Shown in pieces: positions 1 through 10,350 of a stretch of DNA of 64,000 bases. Source of the DNA: Rallus limicola. Its lineage: Eukaryota; Chordata; Aves; Gruiformes; Rallidae. Each line of letters starts with the position of its first letter. The stretch's first letter is position 1. Position numbers and translations under genes: made by a program. The stretch is taken from positions 22,755,083 to 22,819,082 of the forward strand of contig JAKCOZ010000008.1 of assembly GCA_022605955.1 (NCBI GenBank). Reading direction: 5' to 3'. The notes under the pieces are model-generated. The model saw only the letters and a list, made by a program, of their open reading frames with translations. It was not told the DNA's origin and made no database searches.

Positions 1-739
1 CCTGCCTTGCAGTCATGCTCTGTAGTCGTTGTGAGAAGTTAGGTGGTGCTGTTCCAGCTGCAGTTTTATTGAAGAAATAAAGCGATTAATGTCCATTAAA
101 GAGAACTGTTAAGTTAGATGATATCATTAATAGAAGTGCACAAGGTCAATTTCTGTTTCACATGCTACTGACAGATAATACTACCTTCTCAAACATTCAA
201 AACTACAAGAGTTGATTTACCAAATACAAATACCCTTAACTTTTTTCACATGTTAAAGATTTCTGATATGTCTGTTTATGCCCATGATAGCAAATACATC
301 TAGAATTAGAGATACATTGATTAAAATCATAGGTAGTAAGCACAGTCTTTTGGGTATGGCCCTTACTGTCAATTATTCTATTTACATATGACTTGTATAA
401 TTAAATATTAAGATATCCATCCTGCAGAACTTTATCCTTTCTTTTATGCATAGTTTGAATGAAGCCACTGTGACACATCACATGAACAGAAGTATATGGG
501 ACTAAGCCAGAATTCTGTAATTATGATTAAGAGTTTATAAAACCAGGTTGAACCTTTATACACTTAAGGTGTAAAGGACACCACTAGAAACTGCTGGTGA
601 GAATATATGCTGAAATCTGGACTGCTTAGGGAAAAAGAATTTGGTGTTTCTTTGCTGATCGTGTACTTCAAATCCAAGCCTTTTCACTGTTTCTCACACG
701 GTTAGCAGGGAGAGGTGCCTTTCTTTAATTACTTGATAC

Positions 740-943
740 CTGTGACAAGTAGCTCAGCAGTACTAGTTGCTTGCCCAGATCCATTGGTGGCTTGTATGGT
801 GTATCTGCCACTGTTTGCTTCTGTCACGGTGGGGATCACCAGTTTAGCGCGGCCATCACTAAACGAGATCTGCACACCGGGCAGAGTTGCAGCAGAGAGA
901 ACCTGGCCATCCCGATACCAGCTCACCTCAGGAACTGGGAAAC
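740..943 (-). CDS. TTN: TTN exon 3: C-terminal two-thirds of Ig domain Z1
   Basis: This 204-nt exon runs from acceptor ctttctttag|GTTTCC to donor GTCACAG|GTATCA. It starts by completing a glycine codon (G|GT) and ends in phase 1. It encodes FPVPEVSWYRDGQVL through NGSGQATSTAELLVT. Visible I-set marks are the core Trp in VSW (strand C) and the N-S-G-R-Y-T turn before strand F. The F strand has no cysteine, consistent with titin Z1. The reading frame stays open a little into the intron, but the donor ends the exon. Confidence 0.96.
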
Positions 944-3900
944 CTAAAGAAAAGGGAAGACAAAAGGAGATTAAGATGCTATGAAATTCCAGATATCCAA
1001 ATTTACCATAATACTCACTCACATATACACAGATAGACAGTTACAGTGGCATGTAATGACATCGGCACAGATCTATGATTATATGTTCAGTGATGCTGTG
1101 GTGAAGGAATTGCTTTTTTAGAAAGTTTTTCAAGTATAGAGAGCAATAGGACAACTGCACAGGCTGCTGCATTTAGGAAATCACTTGAATAACAAGCAGA
1201 CTGTAGTGTCTGGCAATCCTGTTGAGGAATAAAGTTCATCAAAACTATGAGGGTCATGAATTGATGCATGTGATGTATTTTCTTTACTTATTTAATAGTA
1301 TCTAATAAGCATTGCCAATTTTTATATTCTTAATGGAAACTCTGTGGTGTCCTACTCAGCAAACTTTATTGAGCAACTGAAATCCATTTGACATACAGGT
1401 AAAATTTTTATACAAGCTACATAAAGAGAATAGCTAATTTAAGGAGACAGTTCCAGCTCAAAGTCTTTTTTTCTAGTCCTCGAACACAATTCTCCAAACT
1501 TAAAATCCCTCCAAATTTACTTCTTGTACTTCTCCACTTGAGCCAAATCACCAGTTGCTCTGCACAGGGGCTCAGGGATGAGATCTGAAACTGCACTTTC
1601 TACAGCTGCTCTAACTTCCTAGTTCTTCTCTCTGTGGTTTGGAAAACCCCAGGTGCACCAAAGTCTGCTTCCTTTCTAAAGTATCCCTCCTATAAACTCA
1701 TTTAATTTTTTAGGGTTTTAATGTGCCAGGAAATACACTGTGAGACTGAAACAAAAGAGAAGCTGAGGTATGCAGCTGAAGCTTTTACTGGTTGTCTGGA
1801 GTCACACCAGACTTGCATGGCATGGCAAGACAACCAAAAGTCACGTTGCCAAAAGCAAATTTCCTGAAATACTGCCTGTTTTATTTTCTTGCTGCAGAAG
1901 AATAATACACTGATGAGCAAACATGGGCTTGTGTGGTAGGTTAAACAAGGCCTGCATTTTTAAAAATTTAGTTTATTTTGATGTCTCAAAACAATCTGTT
2001 CAAGGGATCCAAAACTATCAGCCATTTTGGATATCTCAGTCATATTAAAAGAAACTCAACTTCCCAAATTTACTAGCACTCTTCTAGTCCCATGCCACAA
2101 AGATGGGGATTAAAGGGTGAGATCTACATCAGAGTATAGTTATTTTTGCCTGGACTATATGGAGTAGGGACTTACTATTATACATGCCCAATCGAGTTAT
2201 AATTTGAATATTAAATATTAGGACATTCTTTGTCTTAATGTGCCCGTGTCCAAGCTTTACAGCCAAAACGAAGAAAATTAACCTGAAGTGTCTCAACTTC
2301 ACTGCTTAATTGCCTTCACTGTGATTGTCCTGATAAGGGTGTAAGTCACAGAAACCGCCAAGCTGCCTACAAACCATGTGCTGCTTTCAGTACTGTGTAG
2401 ACTGTAAAGGCTGGCTTGCGTTGGGTAGAACCTGAAAATTTTGGTGGAAAGCAAGCTAAGTGGGGTACATGTTAGTTCTGACATGAACAGTGTTCAGTGT
2501 TTTATCAGCACTGGGGATACACAAGGATGGGCGCAGCTGTAATGCCAGCAGTACAGCAGACTTTTTTGACAATGACGCACTGTCTCATGTTCCCTCTGTC
2601 ACCCCTTAGGCAGCAGGGCTCCCCCTGCAATGGTGCTCTGGCATTTGGTGCTTTTAATCTCAGGGTTTGCGTGTTCTGCACTTTCTGAGCACAGGGGGAG
2701 GTACTGGGTATTTTTGTCTGATATCAAACCTTTGTAACGCGACACTTAACTCACACTCTGATACACCAATATAATCCATTTGTTCGAGCTTGCAGACTGC
2801 AAAATTTTATCTCTGATGGTTGCTTCGCTCTTTTTGGTGCTCTTAGATTAACTGAGCTCTTCATGTTTGAATTGTAGCTCTGCATTAATACTTGGCTTGT
2901 ATATAGAAGGGCAGTGTTATCAGAGATAAAGAGAAAGCCTGTATTTCAAATGAGTAATAAATCACAACAGATAGAAAGGGCAGACGATGTAGCAGAATGG
3001 AGTTGTGTAGTCCATTATTTATGTGATTAGTTCAAGAAATAAAACTTTCATATTTTTTATGCATTAAAAAAATTGAACACCAAAGCACAGACAGATTTTT
3101 CAAACTTGGTGGATGCTTTTGGAGCAGAAAAGACATTCCAGAGTCTTACATGTCCACAAATATGAATATGATATATGCTATTAGAAAAAATGCTGTATCT
3201 CCACTTAGGAAGAAAGCAAGTTCCCCTCCCAGATACTCCATGATATCACATAAATTAAAGTAGCAAAAATCATGCACTAAGCCATAATATTAACATCCTA
3301 ACTTCTTCTGGTTATATATTTCTGTATTCACAATAAGTGGAAAGAAACTTTTCACAGAAAAATTATGGTGCACAGACAACAGGAGAAGCTCAGGGAAATT
3401 TGCTGCAGAGGGCCAAATAAAAGAATAAAGCATGAAAAAATGTCATGGATGCATGCTACAGGACACGTTCAAACACTTAGTGTCAACCTTCTGTGAGCCA
3501 GTGTTATCCAAAGGGAACAAGGAATGAACCACAGTGGACCATAGATGTCAGAGATCTTTTTAGTTGGACAGATCATGTGTTTGCACCTGTCACAGAGCAT
3601 CTGGGCAGTGTTTTACGGTATGTGGATCATCACATTGCTAATGCCTGTAAGACAATATAACTCAATCATCAGGAACACGTGTCATTTCTCCTTAGTCACT
3701 GCCAAGGTCAGAGGCACTATTAGAACAGGGTATTGGCTATTTGGTAAAGTTATCTCAGGGGTCTGCATGGGATTTTGTGCAAGATTTTTTTAATTAGTGT
3801 GTCAACTGTAAAAATGAAGCATCTGTTAAAATTATGTGTCATCTTTAAGTTGCAACAACCACCTAAATTTTATTAATCCAGCCTTGTACTACCATCATGA

Positions 3901-6893
3901 TCACCAACACAACTGCTACCTCACAAACTAGGGTTTTCTAGTCTCTTCAGTTGCCACATCAATGACAATGCATATGCCTTGCCTTTTGCACCTTGACTCC
4001 TCATTCTCTCTGATCATCATCCAAACAAGATTACTCTCTCTGCAGCCATGTGAAGTTCCCTTATTAACAGTATGCATTTTGACATGTATACTTTGAATGC
4101 TATTTCCCCCCCCATTCTGATGATTCTAACATAGATGAGTACTGGACACTGTTCCCATTGGCAGGATGACTGGCTATTCCCTGGAAAGCCTGGTTCATTT
4201 ATGCAGTGTGTTTGTGGACATCCAACAGCACCTCACAGTGCTGATTAGTATCATAGATGTGGATATATATTCACATTTCAACACTGATTGCTACTCAGGG
4301 CAGATTATGAGCTATAAAAGGTGTTACAATTTTTCTTAGCATAAGCATTACCAAAAATAATAACAATATAGAACCCATCTTTCAAGAATGAATCAAAGCC
4401 TTACCACTTATATGAGCCTCAAAGGTTGCGGCACTACCCTCCAGTGCCACAACACTTTGTAATGGCTGCGTGAATGTTGGTGCTTTTGTCGTCATCTTTA
4501 CAGGCACTCTGAAAGCAACAAAAACATAATTAGATATCGATGGTGAAATTGTTATTACATGTACATTCTTCTTGTTAGGTTTTAGGAACATGTAATTTTT
4601 TTCATCATTTACTCTTCTCAGCTTTAAATCACAATGACCTAGTTAAAAGTGAAGACTGTAGGTTTTGTCAAAGTTGAAGAGCAAATTAGTCTTAGGGCAC
4701 ATTTGGTTGAGTTAGATGTGAAACCATTCTATTTAGTGAAGCTGTGAGTTGGCATTATAAGTATGCAGCAGGAGATAAAGCTCTGCTTGACTGATTGCAT
4801 GACCTTGTGCAGGTCAACTAGCCTCTATTTCTTCATTAATTTCCTTTAGGCTAACGAGAAAATAATATCCATGTAAAAACTTGTTTTAATTCTTTGAAAG
4901 TGCTTTGTTAGTGCAAATCATTTGCATTCCCAGTAGAAATACAACTGGGTCACTACGTAGAAACTGAGAATAATATGAAGGTCTACGATCTATTTGGCTT
5001 TTAATAATTAAAAAAAGTCAGGAGGGTCTCTTAAAAGCAGTGAAATAATTTCATCTTACTAGTGAATAATTTCATTTTACACAGAAGCATATTGGCATTG
5101 AAGATGCAGATAAAATTCTACTCTTTCTTAGAGAGTATCTCAGTGGAATTTTGGATATGGGAAGGCAGCCACCTTCGAAATGTGAGCTCAGATATAAAGT
5201 AGCCACTGACACTGATGGTTTGAACAACTGCAGATCCATGTGAAATCTTAAGGAAAAAATAGTTCACTATCTCTTCCTATACCACAAGACCCTAACTTGA
5301 AATAGCAAAATACCACTAGAAAAGCCTCAGTATCAGGAGTATTTTATATTTGCATTAACATATTTATTTACTGATGTTGAATTATACATGTTTTTTAAAA
5401 AGTAACTAGTATTTTCTTAATAGCATCGTACATCTATTCAAGTTATAGTTTTTCTCATTAGAAAATTCCCAAGACCATTTAATTTCTTACTAAACAAGGC
5501 TTAACCCTGTATACTTTTGAGGCCAATCTCACTCATTTACTGTTGTTTACTGTGGCTTTTGTGTCTGATTTTGTAACATAACCAGGCTTAAAACTTAATG
5601 AGAAAGTTAAATTTCTTTCACCATGAGCCAAACCTATGCTACCTTTCACAGGGGTGAAAATTCTTCATGAATTCATTCATTTGAAATCAGTGCTTGATGC
5701 CTGCATATAGTATGTGCATATGGGCAGAACTGGATATTGTATTGGCATCTTGTGCTGCCTTTACTGTTTATCTGGATGCTTGTTCCATCTTGACAGAGGA
5801 ACAGTCTGTTATCAAAACTTTCCAGATTCAAGGGTAGGGGTAAATGAGTTTAAATTAGAAAGAAATGACTGACATTTCATCCTAACACATTGGTTTTCTG
5901 AAAGGAAGGTGAAGACAAACTCGTGTCACATGTAATTCACTAAGTTCTACTTCAGCTTTGTTTTGAAGTTCACCTTACAAGATAACTAAACATTATGAAA
6001 GACATATATATATAAAAATAAAATGAAGTCAGGAAATAATATATGTATTTCCTCACTCCATAATAGATTTAAAATAATTTAAGTGAAATTGTCATTGAGT
6101 TCACACAAAGTTTATATATTTCATTGTTTAGGGAAATTTTGGTGGCAAAGATCTGATCTTATAAGGCTTTCTGTATAATTAGAATTGAAAGTATGCATCT
6201 GAAATGTCATGTTCCAGAAATAACCTTCCCAGCTACGAATGACAGCAGACAAATGTTCCAGAGCTGCCATGTAATTGATACCTTAGCAGTTGATTCCCTT
6301 AAAAAGTCATCAGTGCTTAGCTGCTACCACATGCATCTTATCAGAGCTATTCTTGGAGCTTCTCAGTTTATCTCTTGGTAGCATAACCTTGAACACTCCC
6401 AATAGAAAGAAGGTTTTAAATTAAGCAGATATTTCCATGCACTTTTCAAATGTTAATTTCTATAGTTTTTAACAATAAATATGCTAGGATAAACTTTTTG
6501 CTGAGTGTTATCAAGGCTTACTCCCATAAATCTGAGACATAATATTGCTAGAGAATTTAAGTGCTCCATGTCTGTACTCTGAAACCTATACCCCCGTGAG
6601 CAAATTTATAAGCAATAGATCATATCAGGATTATTAATGACTGATAAAAAACTCATTAAACTAGCAGAAAAATGCTACTAACCTGATCTCTCAAAGTGCC
6701 TGTAAGAGTGGGCTAAGCCCAACGAAATCTTCTTGAACGACGTCCTTATCCAGAGTAAGATTTTTTAGACAATCCCAGCATGAGAATTGTAGAGCCTCTA
6801 ATCATAAAAACAAAACTACACAGTCGTGACAGTGTAGTTTTGTTTTTTTGCAATCCCTACACCCGAGGCGAGGCGGGGAATGCACGACTGCTC
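740..6893 (-). CDS. TTN: Titin (TTN), 5' end: exons 1-3, partial gene
   Basis: This is the 5' end of the giant sarcomeric protein titin, read on the minus strand and continuing past position 1. Visible parts are a non-coding exon 1 (about 6683-6893), exon 2 (4405-4508) with the start codon, and exon 3 (740-943). Exons 2 and 3 join as codon G|GT and encode the N-terminal Z1 Ig domain. Its opening residues MTTKAPTFTQPLQSVV and the later stretch GVQISFSDGRAKL match titin as I know it. In striated muscle the Z1-Z2 pair sits at the Z-disc periphery and binds telethonin. All three exons have canonical GT/AG borders. Coding part seen: 91 nt of exon 2 and 204 nt of exon 3, ending in phase 1. The rest of titin, including Z2, lies outside the window. 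Confidence 0.96.
944..4404 (-). other. TTN: TTN intron 2
   Basis: This 3.5-kb intron separates exons 2 and 3. It is AT-rich. I found no exon with matching phase, no recognisable transposable element and no RNA gene in it. The short open frames present have no codon bias or family similarity that I can see. Confidence 0.8.
4405..4508 (-). CDS. TTN: TTN exon 2: start codon and N-terminus of Z1
   Basis: This 104-nt exon lies between acceptor ctttcag|AGTGCC and donor AAGTG|GTAAGG. It holds 13 nt of 5' UTR, then the ATG whose A is at 4495. The context is favourable, with A at -3 (GTAAAG before ATG). It encodes MTTKAPTFTQPLQSVVALEG and ends in HIS plus one base of a glycine codon. This is the known titin N-terminus, so the start is secure. 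CDS within the exon: 4405-4495. Confidence 0.97.
4509..6682 (-). other. TTN: TTN intron 1
   Basis: This 2.2-kb intron lies between the untranslated first exon (donor CAG|GTTAGT) and exon 2. It is AT-rich, with no repeat or additional exon that I can recognise. First introns of muscle genes can carry enhancers, but I saw no dense motif cluster here. Confidence 0.75.
6746..6805 (-). CDS. Upstream ORF in TTN 5' UTR (19 codons)
   Basis: An upstream AUG (A at 6805) opens a 19-residue frame, MIRGSTILMLGLSKKSYSG, that stops at TAA (6746-6748), well before the exon 1 donor. A second in-frame AUG lies at codon 9. Both have weak context (T or C at -3). The first AUG directly follows the 3' arm of the hairpin at 6806-6847. 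A stem abutting an AUG can change how scanning ribosomes use it, so a modest effect on titin translation is possible. Whether the peptide is made is unknown. Confidence 0.45.
   Translation of the reverse strand: MIRGSTILMLGLSKKSYSG
6806..6847 (-). repeat. Perfect 16-bp inverted repeat (RNA hairpin) in TTN 5' UTR
   Basis: The arms at 6806-6821 and 6832-6847 are exact reverse complements (16 of 16 bp), separated by a 10-nt loop. On the transcript strand the first arm is AAAAACAAAACUACAC and the second is its complement, GUGUAGUUUUGUUUUU. The stem is A/U-rich at its base and G/C-containing at the loop end. It lies wholly in the untranslated first exon, about 45 nt from the inferred start site. 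Perfect pairing over 16 bp is unlikely by chance at so defined a place. Confidence 0.85.
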
Positions 6894-6918
6894 AGAAGTG
6901 CTAACATAGTTGTTTTGC

Positions 6919-6926
6919 TTTATATA
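6919..6926 (-). promoter_or_regulatory. TTN: TATA box of TTN
   Basis: TATATAAA on the minus strand, about 30 nt upstream of the start of the recognised titin exon 1 sequence. It fits a focused, tissue-specific promoter. Confidence 0.8.
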
Positions 6927-6971
6927 CGCCAGCTCTGCTGACAGGTCTGCCTCATCATGTCACTGCCAGTT

Positions 6972-6980
6972 CTGATTGGT
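6972..6980 (-). promoter_or_regulatory. TTN: CCAAT box of TTN promoter
   Basis: ACCAATCAG on the minus strand, about 80 nt upstream of the inferred start site. This is the usual position and orientation for an NF-Y-type CCAAT element. Function is inferred from motif and spacing only. Confidence 0.6.
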
Positions 6981-7036
6981 TTCCTGAAAGAAAGTATCTT
7001 GTGAGAGGGGATCCACTTTGTGTAACCATACACCAC

Positions 7037-7042
7037 CACTTG
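7037..7042. promoter_or_regulatory. E-box CACTTG, upstream TTN promoter
   Basis: A CANNTG motif about 145 nt upstream of the inferred start site. Together with another E-box (CATCTG, 7098-7103) and the MEF2-like site at 7133-7142 it forms a plausible muscle-factor cluster. Single E-boxes are common by chance. Confidence 0.3.
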
Positions 7043-7132
7043 CTTTGATTGACAATGCTAATTTTGGAAGCACAAAAGGGATTCACTGAGGAAACATCAT
7101 CTGTCCCAAAGATTTTGATTTATAATTCAATT

Positions 7133-7142
7133 TTATTTATAA
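7133..7142. promoter_or_regulatory. MEF2-like site TTATTTATAA
   Basis: The sequence fits the MEF2 consensus YTAWWWWTAR. It lies about 240 nt upstream of the TTN start site and near two E-boxes. MEF2 and myogenic bHLH factors drive many sarcomeric genes, so the grouping is plausible, but in AT-rich DNA such a match can be chance. Confidence 0.35.
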
Positions 7143-9954
7143 TGTGTAGTTTAAAAAAACATTGCAAATTGTCTAAGTCATAAGCACAAGACAAAGTAGT
7201 AAATAAGAGTTTCAGCAAAGATATGGACAAGTCAGAAGTAGTCATATCAGTGAGATTCAGCCTTGCTTTCTTTCATTATAAAACATCCAAGAAGCTACCA
7301 AATGCATCTATCAATCATCAGACTAAATAAGTAAGCTCAACTCGGACAAGTGACTACACTCTATTAGAATACACTAAATTATATTTTTCCATAACTTTAA
7401 ATTCTAGAAATTTTTTTGGTAATATATAGGTATGGCACTCAGGAGTTTTTTGTTTCCTTTACAGTTTTGCTCTTGGATGTTCAAAGCAATTAAGCTCAAT
7501 GAACAATAGCATACAATGTGCAGAAATACAAATTTTGTTAAATTAAATTAACAGAGACAACTAGCATAATTTCTAAAAAGGCATATCCTAACAGCTTTTT
7601 TCTAGAGACCACACAGTTCATCATCTATGGAAGAGCATACTCATTTGTGAACTTCACTAGCCCAGCTTTGCTGGTTTATGCAGCTAATTGTACCATTCGA
7701 TTGGCTACCTCTGAAACAGAGGGCAGAGTTACAAGATTACTGTCATCAGTAGCTGGAACAGAAGGTGTTTTGCACACCACATCTGCTTGTTTTCATTGTC
7801 ATCATCTTATTGAAAAATCCTTTTTCAGTCCCTATGACGTGGAATATATATAATGCCTATCTAGAAAACTCTTCAACCACATAACTGGCTCATAAGACTA
7901 CTTATCTGCTTAAAGTCAAGTATGTGCTTAGCTGTTTTGGCAAATGGAGGACCTCAATCTCCTGTTACCAATATCCACATTGAAACAGATCCTCCAAGTA
8001 CTTACAAGAGCTATTGTCGTAGCAACTTTGCTCCTAGTAAGGGAGAAAGGGGCCCAATACTTTCCTAGTATCAATCCTATCCCTCAAACAAAAGGCTCCA
8101 GTAGACACAGAATGCCACATATTAAGGAAAGTCCAACTGGTGGAAGTGCTCTCAAGGTCTCCCAGAGGATACCTGCAGAAGCGTAAACACAGCCTGCAGT
8201 GTTGTACTATCATATGTACTTGTGTTTGAAAACAATCTGAAGGAAAGCTCCAGGAGGAGCTTGAGAAAATGCCAAGAGGAGACAATGCCATGGCTAGGAT
8301 TCCTGTATTACATGGTAGTTTGCAGTTCTAAAAGAAACATGAAAGGACATACTGCTGCGATCTCATAAAAGAAGTTCAGACATACGATCTGTCCTTTAAT
8401 TATCTATCCCATAAAGTGTCAACTTTACATCTACTCTAGGCTTGCAGCAGCAAAAACAGGAACTGGAGGAATAGCCTCTACACTGGTAGTAGACAGATTC
8501 TCACAGAGGTTGAAAGTCAGAGTACTAAGGCTGATTTAGGACTTTTTGTTGCAAATAGATGAGAGAGCCTAATCTCTCTGTATAAGATTTAGTATGATAA
8601 TAAATGTTATTTTATGCACTAGTGCAGAGGACAAGTTCACTTCTACCATACGACAAAAAATGTCTAAAGAATTCTGTGTAAAGGGCAATAATTTCTGATT
8701 CCAAATAGAGACTTACTAAAACAGCTGATGCTCATTTTTCTTTATAGTCAAACACTTAAATACACAGAGAAAAATCAAACTTGGATAAAGAACAGGCTAC
8801 TATCTGCAAATTTAATAATCACAGAGTTTAATGATGATATCTAAGTCAAACAATGAAAAAGTTCACAAATATCAATAAGTTCTAAATGACAGAAATGTGC
8901 AAACTGTCACAAGTTATATGATGGCTAAATTCAAACTTTTCTATTTTGATCACGTCAAAAACGATCGGTGGCAATAATAGAAAATTACAAGGAAAATAAT
9001 TGCTGCATTCAAATACAAACCCAAATATATTGTGTTTTAAAAATAAATTCCTTTTTTTTTAATTTTACATTTACTTTTTAATCACTATTAAATCTATTTC
9101 CATTCCAACGACCTTCTCAACATTTTACTTTTGCTGAATTTGCAGGGAAGACTGAACAGTAGAATATTTCTCTCATGCTTTCAAGGAAATGTGAATAAAT
9201 GATATCACATGCCTTCTGTTAACAGAATGACTATCAGCCTAGTATGATTTCTACATGGTTAGTGTCACACAGTATATGCACAGAAAGGCAGATTAATGAC
9301 TTGAGCTTTAATACAATGTAACAAAGACACTGTTGATAAAAACAACACTATTTCTTTGCTCTAGGATGAAACGAAAGTCAGATCCAGATAATGACAAAAG
9401 ACATTGTTTTCATCATTTGCTTCAGACAGCTACTATTTTAAGTACAAACTCTGTATCACCAATGTTACTGTAATATAGGTATTATATTGTAGACCAACAA
9501 TAAGAAGGAGCAAGTAGGCTTCAATGAAACTTTCAAGCACAATGAAGCATTTTGGTGTGGATACCAGCAACCTCTTTGTATCTGATTCACTTTGATTAAT
9601 TCTAATAATCCTATTGACTTGATGAGTGGAGCTGCACAGAAGGAACAATTACTTCAGTAGGTTCACTAAATGCTTTCCCTCCTTTCACCCACCTTCTTTC
9701 TTTAAAGCTAGAAAAACTACAAAATTCTTCTTTTAACTGTCAAACCATTAAATCCTGACGTGAAATCAAAATGCATGTCCACCACCTTCATCAACTCCCC
9801 TTTCCCTGAAAAACCTACAAGCAAACCTTTGGAATGACACCTGTAAAACCTTAAATAAAGGCTATAAAATGCATTATATTCACAATATCCACATTTGTGT
9901 GCTGCACATTGGCTTCTGAAAAGCAGCAGCATTTTCAGATGCTAGCATCTCTTA
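7143..9954. other. Intergenic, distal TTN upstream region
   Basis: AT-rich sequence between the TTN promoter and a CR1 fragment. No exon, RNA gene or repeat is recognised. The short open frames on both strands look random. Confidence 0.7.
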
Positions 9955-10350
9955 TCAAAGAATCTTAGGGGTTGGAAGGGACCTCGAGAGATCATCGGGT
10001 CCAACCCCCCTGCCAAAGAAGCTCCCTAGCTCATATTGCACAGATAGGTGTCCAGACAGGTCCTGAATCTCTCCAGAGAAGGAGACTCCACCACCTCCCT
10101 GGGCAACATGTCCCAGGGCTCTGTCACCCTCACTGGGTAAAAGTTCTTCCGCATGTTGGTGTGGAAATTCCTGTGCTCCAACTTGCAGCCATTGCCCCTT
10201 GTCCTGTCTCCACAGACCACTGAAAAGGGGCTGGCCAATTCCCCCTGCATCCCATACTTAAGATATTTATAAACATTAATATGGTCCCCCCCTTAGTCTT
10301 CTCTTCTCTAGGCTTAACAGCCCCAGCTCACTCAGACTTTCCTCATAGCT
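9955..10350 (-). mobile_element. CR1 LINE fragment (3' end), minus orientation
   Basis: The sequence beginning GGTTGGAAGGGACCTCGAGA and the following stretch on chest-typical CR1 themes (three-prime UTR and end of ORF2) read as the reverse complement of an avian CR1 retrotransposon. On the minus strand, residual ORF2 C-terminal residues can be seen (for example [17 protein letters not shown] and [15 protein letters not shown]). It is a 5'-truncated copy of about 400 bp, typical of birds and other sauropsids. Edges are approximate. Confidence 0.85.

Larger units (their letters stand above)
6683..6893 (-). other. TTN: TTN exon 1 (5' UTR, non-coding)
   Basis: The low-coordinate edge is the donor GATCAG|GTTAGT. 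The high edge is placed about 30 nt downstream of a TATA box at 6919-6926, giving a transcription start near 6893-6896. The exon start reads GAGCAGTCGTGCATTCC, which resembles the titin mRNA 5' end as I recall it. It contains a GC-rich first 35 nt with CpGs, a perfect 16-bp hairpin (6806-6847) and a short uORF (6746-6805). No frame continuous with the titin start codon opens here. The exact start site is inferred from TATA spacing. Confidence 0.85.

Noticed and set aside
9972..10250. Open frames on both strands near 10 kb
   Set aside because: They lie within a CR1 retrotransposon fragment; residual ORF2 sequence explains the protein-like look.
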